64,000 nt of DNA from Pseudoflavonifractor capillosus (GTDB lineage: Bacteria > Bacillota > Clostridia > Oscillospirales > Oscillospiraceae), in the NCBI RefSeq assembly GCF_016902575.1, contig NZ_JACSNZ010000001.1, forward strand, positions 1-64,000, in the 5' to 3' direction. The notes beneath the pieces were generated by a model. It saw only the letters and a list, made by a program, of their open reading frames with translations. It was not told where the DNA came from and searched no databases. Numbering within the stretch: the stretch's first letter is position 1; each line of letters starts with the position of its first letter. Shown here piece by piece: positions 33,638 to 41,833 of the stretch. Made by a program: the position numbers and the translations under genes.

Positions 33638-34435
33638 ATGATACGCGCAATCTTTTTTGACATTGACGGCACCATGGTCTCGTATAAAAATAAGTTTATG
33701 TCTCAGCAGCTCCGGGATGACCTGTTTGCCCTCCAGCGGGCGGGGATTCTCATTTTCGTCTGCTCTGGCCGGGCACCCCAGGACCTGAAGAGCACCGGAA
33801 TGCTGCGGGATGTGGTGTTTGACGGTTATATCACCTTGAACGGTCAGTGCTGCTTCAATGCCCAGGGGGTGTATCGAGATAACCCCTTGCCTCTGGAGGA
33901 CCTGAAGAGCGCCAAGGACGTGCTGGAGGCCAACCCAGAGCTGGCCGCACTGGTGGAAGAGAACGGAGTGACCTATCTCACCTGCCACAACCAGCGGGTG
34001 GACGAAGTGTTTGAATTCCTGCACACCCAGAAGTACCCGGTCATGTCCCTCCAGCGGATGATGGAGCACAAGGTCTACCAGCTCGTTCCCCTGGTCAACC
34101 AGGAGGAGGAGCACCTGTTCGTCTCCGTCATGCCCGGATGCAGTTATACCCGCTGGCACCCTCTGGGCATTGACGTGACGGCCAAAGGCGAGGGTAAGGC
34201 CGACGGCATCCGGGCCACCATGGCCCACTATGGCCTGAGCCCTGAGGAGACCATGGCTTTCGGCGATGGGGAGAACGACCTGACCATGATGGCCCTGGTG
34301 GGCACCAGCGTGGCCATGGGCGGGGCAGACCAGCGGGTGAAGGAATTGGCGGATTACGTCACCGACACCGTGGAAGAGGAGGGGATCTCCCAGGCTCTGC
34401 GGCATTTTGGCCTTCTCCCCAAAGAAAGCGTTTGA
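33638..34435 (+). CDS. HAD-IIB (Cof-type) phosphatase
   Basis: A 265-residue HAD superfamily hydrolase. Motif I is FFDIDGTMVS (about 6-15, nucleophile Asp and acid Asp), motif II is FVCSGRAP, motif III/IV are KGEGKADGI and FGDGENDLTMM. The Cof subfamily dephosphorylates sugar phosphates, nucleotides or FMN; the substrate cannot be read from sequence. CGGAGGA precedes ATG 33638. The promoter of the following T-box transcript overlaps its stop codon, so the gene probably ends the nusB-recN transcript without a clear terminator of its own. Confidence 0.92.
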   Translation: MIRAIFFDIDGTMVSYKNKFMSQQLRDDLFALQRAGILIFVCSGRAPQDLKSTGMLRDVVFDGYITLNGQCCFNAQGVYRDNPLPLEDLKSAKDVLEANPELAALVEENGVTYLTCHNQRVDEVFEFLHTQKYPVMSLQRMMEHKVYQLVPLVNQEEEHLFVSVMPGCSYTRWHPLGIDVTAKGEGKADGIRATMAHYGLSPEETMAFGDGENDLTMMALVGTSVAMGGADQRVKELADYVTDTVEEEGISQALRHFGLLPKESV

Positions 34436-34460
34436 CAAGCACGATTGGCTGTGCTATCAT
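34432..34460 (+). promoter_or_regulatory. Promoter of Tyr T-box transcript
   Basis: TTGACA (34432-34437) and TATCAT (34455-34460) with a 17-base spacer; the -35 overlaps the HAD gene stop. Confidence 0.8.
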
Positions 34461-34466
34461 CAACAC

Positions 34467-34741
34467 AATGCGAAGAAAAGGACAAGTAGCCGTCACACAG
34501 CTGCTCAGAGAGCTTCCGGTGGGTGCAAGGAAGTGCAGGTGTGGTGGGTGAATACCCCTTGGAGCAGCCCCCTGAACCGGCCCCCTGATGCGGGGAAAGT
34601 AGGGGCGGACGGGTGCGCCCGATATAGCGAGCGGAGTTTTCACAAAACTCCCTGAGGCCGTCATTTGTGAGAAAGCGGCAAACAGAGGTGGTACCGCGTA
34701 TCATTACGCCCTCTGTCCTACGGGACAGGGGGTGTTTTTTT
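34467..34741 (+). promoter_or_regulatory. T-box riboswitch, tyrosine-specific
   Basis: The leader has the T-box core GAGGTGGTACCGCG (34685-34698), a long stem I with the GTGAA-TAC-C specifier loop (TAC codon at 34553-34555, i.e. Tyr) and a final terminator stem (34707-34741) whose 5' arm can pair instead with the T-box bulge region. Uncharged tRNA-Tyr should stabilise the antiterminator and switch on the EamA transporter and tyrS genes. The specifier and the downstream tyrS agree. Confidence 0.9.
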
Positions 34742-35609
34742 GTCAACCAAAGAGGGAGGACACAGTGGAACGCTGCTGGTATTCCTGGCAGCTGTGCTGT
34801 ACAGCCTGGGCGGTGTGTGCATCAAGGTTATCCCATGGAACGGTATGTCCATCAACAGTGGCCGCAACCTCATTGCACTGGTGGTCATTGGGGCGTATCT
34901 GTGGCGGGTGGGGCACCGGCCCCGATTCAACCCCTGGATCGCTCTGGGAGCCTGTGCCATCTGCGGCACCAACACCCTGTTCACCCTGGCCAACAAGATG
35001 ACCACGGCGGCCAACGCCATTGTGCTGCAATTTACCGCCCCCATTTTCGTGCTGCTGCTTACCGCCCTGGTGTGGCACAAGCTGCCCCGGAAGGGGGAGC
35101 TGGTGGCCTGCGGCGTGGTAATACTGGGAGTGCTGTGTTTCTTTGTGGACAGCCTCCAGGCAGGCGGCATGGCAGGCAATGTGGTGGCTCTGCTGTCCGG
35201 ATTCAGCTATGCGGGGGTGTTTCTCCTCCAGGACATGCCCGACTCCGACCCCATCTCCTCGGTGTTCTGGGGCAATGTGTGCAGTGCCCTCATTGGCCTG
35301 CCCTGGCTGATGGGAGAGCAGAGCTTTGCCCCTGTGACCCTGGTGAGCCTGGTGGTGCTGGGTGTGTTCCAGGTGGGACTGGCTTACATTCTGCTGACCC
35401 TGGGTCTGGCCCGTACCTCGGCGGTGACCGCCAGCCTGGTGTCCGGCATCGAGCCCATTTTGAACCCCATTTTGGTGGCGCTTTTGTACCACGAAACCAT
35501 TGGCCCGGTGTCCCTGTTGGGGGCTGTCATCGTCATTGGCGGCGTGGTTGGGTACAATCTATGGAAAACAAAAGCCGACACGGCCCAGGCCGTGACAGGC
35601 AATTCATGA
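34740..35609 (+). CDS. EamA/DMT transporter, probably for tyrosine
   Basis: A 289-residue protein with ten hydrophobic segments in two EamA repeats (about 8-135 and 150-280), a drug/metabolite-type transporter of the inner membrane. It is the first gene under a Tyr-specific T-box, with tyrS next, so tyrosine (or a related aromatic) is a likely substrate; this is inferred from regulation only. The start is unusual: TTG at 34740 lies in the U-tract of the T-box terminator, and GGGGGTG of the terminator 3' arm lies 5 bases upstream as the only plausible ribosome site. An alternative CTG at 34773 lies 13 bases after AGGGAGGA. Confidence 0.85.
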   Translation: MSTKEGGHSGTLLVFLAAVLYSLGGVCIKVIPWNGMSINSGRNLIALVVIGAYLWRVGHRPRFNPWIALGACAICGTNTLFTLANKMTTAANAIVLQFTAPIFVLLLTALVWHKLPRKGELVACGVVILGVLCFFVDSLQAGGMAGNVVALLSGFSYAGVFLLQDMPDSDPISSVFWGNVCSALIGLPWLMGEQSFAPVTLVSLVVLGVFQVGLAYILLTLGLARTSAVTASLVSGIEPILNPILVALLYHETIGPVSLLGAVIVIGGVVGYNLWKTKADTAQAVTGNS

Positions 35610-35625
35610 AAAAGGAGCAAGATCA

Positions 35626-36855
35626 ATGAAACTGTACGACGAACTGGTAGCCCGTGGCCTCATCGCCCAGGTCACCAATGAGGAAGAGATCCGAGAGATG
35701 ATCGACAACGGCAAGGCCACTTTCTACATCGGCTTTGACCCCACCGCTGACTCCCTCCATGTGGGCCACTTCATGGCTCTGTGCCTGATGAAGCGACTGC
35801 AAATGGCGGGCAACCGCCCCATTGCCCTCATCGGCGGCGGCACCGGCATGGTGGGCGACCCCTCCGGCCGCAGCGATATGCGTACCATGATGACCCCCGA
35901 GACCATCCAACACAACTGCGAGTGCTTCAAAAAGCAGATGGAGCGGTTCATTGAGTTTGGCGAGGGCAAGGCTCAGATGGTGAACAACGCCGACTGGCTG
36001 ATGAACCTGAACTACGTGGAGCTGCTGCGGGAAGTGGGCGCCTGCTTCTCGGTGAACAACATGCTCCGGGCTGAGTGCTACAAGCAGCGCATGGAGAAGG
36101 GCCTGAGCTTCCTGGAGTTCAACTACATGATTATGCAGTCCTACGACTTCTACTACCTGTTCCAGCACTACAACTGCAACATGCAGTTTGGCGGCAACGA
36201 CCAGTGGTCCAACATGCTGGGCGGCACCGAGCTGATCCGCCGCAAGCTGGGCCAGGACGCCCACGCCATGACCATCACCCTGCTGCTCAACAGCGAGGGC
36301 AAGAAGATGGGCAAGACCGCCGCCGGTGCTGTGTGGCTGGATCCCAATAAGACCAGCCCCTACGACTTCTACCAGTACTGGCGCAATGTGGAGGACTCCG
36401 ACGTGCTCAAGTGCATTCGGATGCTCACCTTCCTGCCCCTGGAGCAGATCGACGAGATGGACAAGTGGGAGGGCAGCCAGTTGAATAAGGCCAAGGAAAT
36501 TCTGGCCTACGAGCTCACCGCCCTGGTCCACGGCAAGGAGGAGGCGGAGAAGGCCCAGGCAGCGGCCAAGGCTCTGTTTTCCGGCGGCGGAGACCGCTCC
36601 AGCATGCCCACCACCACCCTGTGCCAGGGCGACTTCTGCGAGGGTAAGATCGGTATTCTGGACCTGCTGGTCAAGTGCGGCCTGTGCCCCTCCAAGGGTG
36701 AAGCTCGTCGCCTGGTGCAGCAGGGCGGCGTGTCCGTCAATGAGGAGAAGGTCACCGACGTCAACGCCCAGTTCTGCTGCCAGGACTGCGGCACCGACGG
36801 CGCCATCATCAAAAAGGGCAAGAAAGTGTTCCACTGCGTCAAGGTGGAAGGCTAA
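35626..36855 (+). CDS. tyrS: Tyrosyl-tRNA synthetase
   Basis: TyrRS charges tRNA-Tyr. The 409-residue class I enzyme has HVGH (about 44-47) as HIGH motif, the tyrosine pocket FDPTADSLH and NYMIMQSYDF, the KMGKT loop (about 227-231) for KMSKS, and a C-terminal S4 domain (about 340-409; KGEARRLVQQGGVSVNEEKV). A GGAGCAAG site precedes the ATG. It is second in the T-box(Tyr) transcript and ends at a strong bidirectional terminator. Confidence 0.97.
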   Translation: MKLYDELVARGLIAQVTNEEEIREMIDNGKATFYIGFDPTADSLHVGHFMALCLMKRLQMAGNRPIALIGGGTGMVGDPSGRSDMRTMMTPETIQHNCECFKKQMERFIEFGEGKAQMVNNADWLMNLNYVELLREVGACFSVNNMLRAECYKQRMEKGLSFLEFNYMIMQSYDFYYLFQHYNCNMQFGGNDQWSNMLGGTELIRRKLGQDAHAMTITLLLNSEGKKMGKTAAGAVWLDPNKTSPYDFYQYWRNVEDSDVLKCIRMLTFLPLEQIDEMDKWEGSQLNKAKEILAYELTALVHGKEEAEKAQAAAKALFSGGGDRSSMPTTTLCQGDFCEGKIGILDLLVKCGLCPSKGEARRLVQQGGVSVNEEKVTDVNAQFCCQDCGTDGAIIKKGKKVFHCVKVEG

Positions 36856-36862
36856 CGCATAT

Positions 36863-36895
36863 AAAAAGGACGAGGCTACGGCCTCGTCCTTTTTT
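36863..36895. terminator. Bidirectional terminator tyrS / aroD
   Basis: AAAAAGGACGAGGC pairs with GCCTCGTCCTTTTT around TACG. It lies between the convergent tyrS and aroD genes and has A-run and T-run on both sides. Confidence 0.88.
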
Positions 36896-36906
36896 GTGCT
36901 GGGAAG

Positions 36907-37668
36907 TTATTGTGCGTTGTGGAGCAAGGTGAGCACCGTGTGCAGCTGCTCCACCCCCATTTGCCCCGGGGCAGATGCCTTTTGGGCGGCACCGAAGGTG
37001 ACAGCGGAGCCGAACACCTCTCCGCACAGACGGCTGATGACACCGGTGCCCCCCATGGACATGGTGATGATGGGGCCGTGGGCATATAGCCGCACCATCT
37101 CCTGGGTGGCGGAGAGCAGGGTGAGCACGTCCTCCTTGCTCTGGGGCATCACAGCAATTTTGGGAATGTCCGCCCCAAAGTCCTGCATCCTGCGCAGACG
37201 GCTTACAATCTCGTCCTTGCTGGGGGTCTGGCAGAAGTCGTGGTTGGACACGATCACCTTCACCCCGGCGGCGTGGGCACTTTGGATGATAGAGCGGACG
37301 ATCTCCTCCCCGGAGAAGGCCTCCACGTCCACCAAGTCCACATAGCCGGACTGGGCGGCCTGGATGTTCAGCTGAGCGTAGGCCTGGGGTTCCATGGCAC
37401 GCTGGCCGCCCTCCTTGTTAGAGCGGAAGGTGAACAACAGGGGGAGATTACCCAGAACGATGCGAAGCTGTGCCAGCACGTCCGTCACCTGGGCAGGGTC
37501 CGCAACGCCGTCAAACCAGTCCGCCCGCCACTCCACCATGTCCACGGGGGTGGAGAGAAGGGCTTTGGCCTGGGATAGAATATCCTCTTTGCTCACCCCC
37601 ACAATGGGGACACAGATTTTTGGGATGCCTGTGCCCAGCTCCATGTTTCTCACACGCAGAGTGTTCAT
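36907..37668 (-). CDS. aroD: 3-dehydroquinate dehydratase, type I
   Basis: AroD removes water from 3-dehydroquinate in the shikimate pathway through a Schiff base. K170 in DIPKIAVMP is the expected lysine (same number as in the Salmonella enzyme), H in SNHDFCQTP is the general base, and EWRADWFD binds substrate. Length 253 is typical of type I. ATG 37668 is used; a TTG at 37680 touches the AAAGG ribosome site and is less likely. It is the last gene of the asd-dapA-dapB-aroD transcript, 39 bases after dapB. Confidence 0.95.
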   Translation of the reverse strand: MNTLRVRNMELGTGIPKICVPIVGVSKEDILSQAKALLSTPVDMVEWRADWFDGVADPAQVTDVLAQLRIVLGNLPLLFTFRSNKEGGQRAMEPQAYAQLNIQAAQSGYVDLVDVEAFSGEEIVRSIIQSAHAAGVKVIVSNHDFCQTPSKDEIVSRLRRMQDFGADIPKIAVMPQSKEDVLTLLSATQEMVRLYAHGPIITMSMGGTGVISRLCGEVFGSAVTFGAAQKASAPGQMGVEQLHTVLTLLHNAQ

Positions 37669-37707
37669 ATCTGGGTTCAACCTTTCTGTATGCAGAATGC
37701 CCGCCCA

Positions 37708-38460
37708 TCAAAGGAGGTGGGACATATCATAGAGGCCTGGGGCCTGGACTTGGGCCAAAAATTTGGCGGCCCGTACGGCTCCGCTGGCAAAGACCTCTCG
37801 ACTGGCGGCGTGGTGGCTGAGCTCAATGACCTCGTCCCGCCCGGCGAAGATCACCGTGTGGTCCCCAACGATGGTGCCACCCCGTACGGCGGAAATGCCA
37901 ATCTCATGGGGCTGGCGGGGCTGACGCACGCTGTGGCGGTCGTAGACGTATTGGGGCTCATAGGGCAGGGCAGCGGCGGCGGCATCGGCAATCATCAGGG
38001 CGGTGCCGCTGGGGGCATCCACCTTGCGGTGGTGGTGGCGCTCCACAATCTCCACGTCGTAGTCCTCACCCAGCACGGCAGCGGCCTTCCGCACCAGATC
38101 CAGCAGCACGTTGACCCCCAGGGACATATTGGCCGAGCGGAATACAGGGATGTGCCGGGCGGCATCGTCGATGGCGGCCAGCTGCTCCTGGTCATAGCCT
38201 GTGGTGGCCAGCACCACAGGCAGAGCACGAGCCTGACACATCTCCAAAAGAGGGGCCAGGGCGGAGGGATGGGAGAAGTCAATGACCGCATCAGCGGCGA
38301 TGTCACAGGCAGCAGGGGAGGAGAACACGGGGAAATCCGGGCTCTTCTGCCCCAGAATGTCGATGCCCGCCACCACTTCCACCTGGGGGTCGGCCTGGCA
38401 GATATCGGCCACCACCCGGCCCATGTGTCCGTTGCAGCCGGAAATGATTATCTTTTGCAT
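37708..38460 (-). CDS. dapB: 4-hydroxy-tetrahydrodipicolinate reductase
   Basis: DapB reduces the DapA product to tetrahydrodipicolinate, the substrate of DapL. The 250-residue protein has the N-terminal nucleotide-binding GCNGHMGRVV, the catalytic segment ERHHHRKVDAPSGTAL (His pair and Lys) and the C-terminal SREVFASGAV. The gene is 10 bases downstream of dapA. Cytoplasmic, NAD(P)H-dependent. Confidence 0.96.
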   Translation of the reverse strand: MQKIIISGCNGHMGRVVADICQADPQVEVVAGIDILGQKSPDFPVFSSPAACDIAADAVIDFSHPSALAPLLEMCQARALPVVLATTGYDQEQLAAIDDAARHIPVFRSANMSLGVNVLLDLVRKAAAVLGEDYDVEIVERHHHRKVDAPSGTALMIADAAAAALPYEPQYVYDRHSVRQPRQPHEIGISAVRGGTIVGDHTVIFAGRDEVIELSHHAASREVFASGAVRAAKFLAQVQAPGLYDMSHLL

Positions 38461-38470
38461 GGGGCACTCC

Positions 38471-39358
38471 TCACAGCAGACCCATGCGGGCCATGGAACG
38501 GCGCAGGGTCTCCAGATTCTGCTCAGACATATCGCACAGGGGCAGACGCAATCCGCCCATGTCCATACCCACCAGGTTCAAGGCTGCCTTGATGGGAATG
38601 GGATTGACCTCCAAAAATAGAGCGTCAATGAGATCCATGTACTGGATCTGAAGCTTGGAAGCGGCCTCAAAGTCGTTGTCCAGGCACAGGCGGCTCATCT
38701 TCACCATCACCTGGGGGATGAGGTTGCAGGCCACCGAGATGACACCCTTGGCCCCCAGGGCCATCATGGGCACCACCTGGTCGTCGTTGCCCGACCAGAT
38801 GTAGAAGTCGTCCCCGCACAAAAAGCGGGTGTGGGCCAGCAGGGAGAAGTTGCCCGATGCCTCTTTGACACCATTGATTTTGGGGTTCTGGGACAGCACC
38901 CGGTAGGTCTCAGCAGTGAAGGACACCCCCGTGCGGCTGGGGACGTTGTAGAGGATGATGGGCAGATCCACCCGGTCGGCGATGTACTCGTAGTGGCGGA
39001 TGAGACCGGTTTGGCTGGCCTTGTTGTAGTAAGGGGTGACATGGAGCAGCGCATCAGCTCCGGAGTCCTGGGCATGCTGGGAGAGGTAGACAGCGGCAGA
39101 GGTGTCATTGCTGCCTACACCGGCAATCACCTTCACCCGGTGGTTGACCCGCTTGACGCAGAACTCCACAGCGGCGATATGCTCCCGGATGGACATGGTG
39201 GCGGACTCGCCGGTGGTGCCGCAGACGCACACGGCGTCTACGCCGGCCTCGATCTGGGCGTCAATGAGCTTGCCAAAGGCGTCGTAATTGATGGCGCCGT
39301 TTTGGTCAAAGGGGGTGACCAGTGCCGGGCAAGAGCCGGTGAAAACGGGGGTGCGCAT
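38471..39358 (-). CDS. dapA: 4-hydroxy-tetrahydrodipicolinate synthase
   Basis: DapA condenses pyruvate with aspartate semialdehyde. The 295-residue TIM barrel has the Schiff-base lysine at about K165 in NGVKEASGN, the CGTTGESATMS loop, and the tyrosine pair in LYNVPSRTGV. A GGAAGTTG site precedes the start. It follows asd by 32 bases. The order asd-dapA-dapB is the standard lysine/DAP arrangement, with feedback by lysine likely but not visible. Confidence 0.97.
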   Translation of the reverse strand: MRTPVFTGSCPALVTPFDQNGAINYDAFGKLIDAQIEAGVDAVCVCGTTGESATMSIREHIAAVEFCVKRVNHRVKVIAGVGSNDTSAAVYLSQHAQDSGADALLHVTPYYNKASQTGLIRHYEYIADRVDLPIILYNVPSRTGVSFTAETYRVLSQNPKINGVKEASGNFSLLAHTRFLCGDDFYIWSGNDDQVVPMMALGAKGVISVACNLIPQVMVKMSRLCLDNDFEAASKLQIQYMDLIDALFLEVNPIPIKAALNLVGMDMGGLRLPLCDMSEQNLETLRRSMARMGLL

Positions 39359-39390
39359 AGGGCAACTTCCTTTCTTTTAGAGATCGTGGG

Positions 39391-40479
39391 TTAGCGGACG
39401 GGCTCAATATACCCCTCAGCACACAAAAGCTCTGCCAGCAGCACAGCTCCGCCGGCTGCACCACGCAGGGTGTTGTGGGAGAGGGAGACAAACTTGTAGT
39501 CGTACTGGGTGTCCTCCCGCAGACGGCCTACGGAAACCGCCATGCCGCCCTCCAGGTTGCGATCCAACTTGGCCTGGGGACGGTCATTCTCCTCAAAATA
39601 GTGGAGGAACTGCTGGGGAGCGGTGGGCAGCTTCAGCTCCTGGGCCCGGCCCTGGTAGGTGCGCCAGGCCTCTTTGATCTGCTCCACGGTGGGCTTGTTG
39701 GCGAAGGTGACAAAGACGGCTGCGGTGTGGCCGTTGGACACAGGTACCCGCAGGCACTGAGCGGTGATGTTGGGGGTGTCAGCGTTGACAATGACCCCGT
39801 CTTTCACCTCGCCCCACACCTTCAGCGGCTCCTGCTCACTCTTTTCCTCCTCGCCGCCAATGTAGGGGATCAGGTTATCCACCATTTCCGGCCAGGTCTC
39901 AAAGGTCTTACCCGCCCCAGAAATGGCCTGGTAGGTACACGCCAGGACCTTCTCGATGCCGAAGCTGCGCAGGGGGGTGAGGGCAGGGACGTAGCTCTGG
40001 ATGGAGCAGTTGGATTTCACGGCAATAAAGCCCCGCTGGGTACCCAGACGCTGCTTTTGGGCGGGGATGACCGCCAGGTGCTGGGGGTTGACCTCAGGGA
40101 TCACCATGGGCACATCGGGAGTCCAGCGGTGGGCGGAGTTGTTGGACACCACCGGGCACTCATGCTTGGCGTAGTTCTCCTCCAGAGCCTGAATCTCCGA
40201 CTTGGTCATGTCTACGGCGGAGAAGACAAAGTCCACCTGGGAGGAGATGGTCTCCACATCGTCCTGGGCGCTGAGCAGCACCATGTCCTTCACGTCCTGA
40301 GGAATGGGGACATCCATGGCCCAGCGGCCCGCCACGGCGTCCTCATACCGCTTCCCGGCGGAGCGGGGGCTGGCGGCCAGAAGAGTGAGTCGGAACCAGG
40401 GGTGGTTGGCCAAAAGGGTGATGAAGCGCTGGCCCACCATGCCAGTGGCGCCAATGATACCTACTTTGTATGTACGCAC
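39391..40479 (-). CDS. asd: Aspartate-semialdehyde dehydrogenase (archaeal/fungal-type)
   Basis: Asd reduces aspartyl phosphate to aspartate semialdehyde, the branch point for DAP, lysine, threonine and methionine. The 362-residue protein resembles the archaeal/fungal-type enzymes rather than the classic bacterial form. It shows GATGMVGQRF at the N-terminus, the catalytic C158 in VKSNCSIQS, VSNNSAHRW and SGAGKTFETWPEM. GTG 40479 was chosen because GGAGGAGG lies 8 bases upstream; the frame is open further 5' without support. First gene of the minus-strand operon. Confidence 0.94.
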   Translation of the reverse strand: MRTYKVGIIGATGMVGQRFITLLANHPWFRLTLLAASPRSAGKRYEDAVAGRWAMDVPIPQDVKDMVLLSAQDDVETISSQVDFVFSAVDMTKSEIQALEENYAKHECPVVSNNSAHRWTPDVPMVIPEVNPQHLAVIPAQKQRLGTQRGFIAVKSNCSIQSYVPALTPLRSFGIEKVLACTYQAISGAGKTFETWPEMVDNLIPYIGGEEEKSEQEPLKVWGEVKDGVIVNADTPNITAQCLRVPVSNGHTAAVFVTFANKPTVEQIKEAWRTYQGRAQELKLPTAPQQFLHYFEENDRPQAKLDRNLEGGMAVSVGRLREDTQYDYKFVSLSHNTLRGAAGGAVLLAELLCAEGYIEPVR

Positions 40480-40515
40480 GAAAATGACCTCCTCCTGCCC
40501 ACGGGAAAGAAGTGG

Positions 40516-40545
40516 TTGAAACGTGGGCGGATATTGTATTATAAT
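40516..40545 (+). promoter_or_regulatory. Possible promoter toward queA
   Basis: TTGAAA (40516-40521) and TATAAT (40540-40545) with an 18-base spacer on the plus strand, 240 bases before queA. It lies in the asd leader, so convergent transcription is possible. The 308-base gap between asd and queA otherwise holds only the asd promoter. Confidence 0.5.
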
Positions 40546-40614
40546 AGAGGGACGTATGCGTCGTGACGGAGAACATGTGACCGTCAACAGGAACCGACGA
40601 AATACTTGCTATAC

Positions 40615-40643
40615 ATCATAACATTATCGCATTAAAGTGTCAA
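40615..40643 (-). promoter_or_regulatory. Promoter of asd-dapA-dapB-aroD operon
   Basis: On the minus strand TTGACA (40643-40638) and TATGAT (40620-40615) are 17 bases apart. The predicted leader of about 130 bases before asd shows a small GACGG/CCGTC hairpin but not the pattern of a lysine riboswitch. Confidence 0.8.
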
Positions 40644-40787
40644 TTTATCATTTTACATCCGGCGGAAAAATTTCTTGCAGCGCACGGTAGTTGCCTGTCT
40701 GGGCCGCAGGGCATGGAGACAGGGCATTGTATGCGTCGGGCTGCGGGAGTATGCCGGTGGAATGATGGCAAGAACGGTGGGAAAATT

Positions 40788-41810
40788 GTGAAGACATCTG
40801 ATTTTTATTTTGATTTGCCGGAGGAGCTGATTGCCCAGACCCCTCTGGAGCGGCGGGACGCCTCCCGGCTGCTGACCTTGGACAAGGTGACAGGGGAGAC
40901 CCAGCACATGCACTTCTACGATCTGCCCAAGCTGCTGCGGGCAGGGGACTGCCTGGTGCTCAATGACAGCCGGGTGCTGCCTGCCCGGCTGCTGGGTCGG
41001 CGCAGCGGCGGCGGAGCCTGTGAGGTGCTGCTGCTCATTGACCGGGGCGAGAAGGTATGGGAGTGCCTGGTGCGCCCGGGCAAGAAGCTGCGTACTGGGG
41101 CAAAAATCAGCTTCGGCGAGGGAGAACTCACCGCCGAGGTGGTGGGAGAAGTGGAGGGCGGAAACCGCCTGGTCCGCTTCGACTACCAGGGGATTTTCCT
41201 GGAGACCCTGGAGAAGCTGGGCAAGATGCCGCTGCCTCCTTATATCAAGGAGGAGCTGGAGGATGCTGAGCGGTACCAGACCGTGTACTCCCGGGTGGTT
41301 GGCTCTGCTGCCGCCCCCACCGCTGGGCTGCACTTCACCCCAGAGCTGCTCCAACAGGTGCAGGAGATGGGGGTTAAGGTGTGCTATGTCACCCTCCATG
41401 TGGGCCTGGGTACCTTCCGGCCTGTGAAGGCGGAAGAGGTCACCGACCACGAAATGCACTCAGAGTATTGCGTCATCTCCCAGGAGACGGCGGATGTCAT
41501 CAACCAGACCAAGGCTGCGGGAGGGCGAGTCATCTGTGTGGGCACCACCTCCTGCCGCACCATTGAGAGCTGGGCCAACGAGGACGGCACCATGGAGGCC
41601 AAGGCGGGGTGGACCAACATCTTCATCTATCCCGGCTACCGGTTCAAGGTGCTGGACGGGCTGATTACCAACTTCCATCTGCCGGAATCCACCCTCATCA
41701 TGCTGGTGTCCGCTCTGGCAGGCCGGGAGCATGTACTGGCGGCCTACAAGGAGGCAGTGGAGAATCGGTACCGCTTCTTCAGCTTTGGAGATGCCATGTT
41801 CATCTCCTGA
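40788..41810 (+). CDS. queA: S-adenosylmethionine:tRNA ribosyltransferase-isomerase
   Basis: QueA transfers the ribosyl part of SAM to preQ1-tRNA, making epoxyqueuosine. The 340-residue protein starts [20 protein letters not shown], with [12 protein letters not shown], the [10 protein letters not shown] motif, [10 protein letters not shown] and the C-terminal [19 protein letters not shown] 40788 is preceded by GGTGGG at 7 bases. tgt, the preceding enzyme of the same pathway, follows after 23 bases, the usual pairing. Confidence 0.96.
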   Translation: MKTSDFYFDLPEELIAQTPLERRDASRLLTLDKVTGETQHMHFYDLPKLLRAGDCLVLNDSRVLPARLLGRRSGGGACEVLLLIDRGEKVWECLVRPGKKLRTGAKISFGEGELTAEVVGEVEGGNRLVRFDYQGIFLETLEKLGKMPLPPYIKEELEDAERYQTVYSRVVGSAAAPTAGLHFTPELLQQVQEMGVKVCYVTLHVGLGTFRPVKAEEVTDHEMHSEYCVISQETADVINQTKAAGGRVICVGTTSCRTIESWANEDGTMEAKAGWTNIFIYPGYRFKVLDGLITNFHLPESTLIMLVSALAGREHVLAAYKEAVENRYRFFSFGDAMFIS

Positions 41811-41833
41811 CCCACGACGAAAAGGAGAAAACC

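Noticed and set aside
31932-33650. A 572-codon minus-strand frame opposite recN
   Set aside because: Antisense shadow with the same low-complexity Leu/His/Gln composition; recN motifs are all on the plus strand.
40480-40615. Lysine riboswitch in the asd leader
   Set aside because: The leader is only about 130 bases and lacks the five-helix lysine aptamer core; only one small hairpin is visible.
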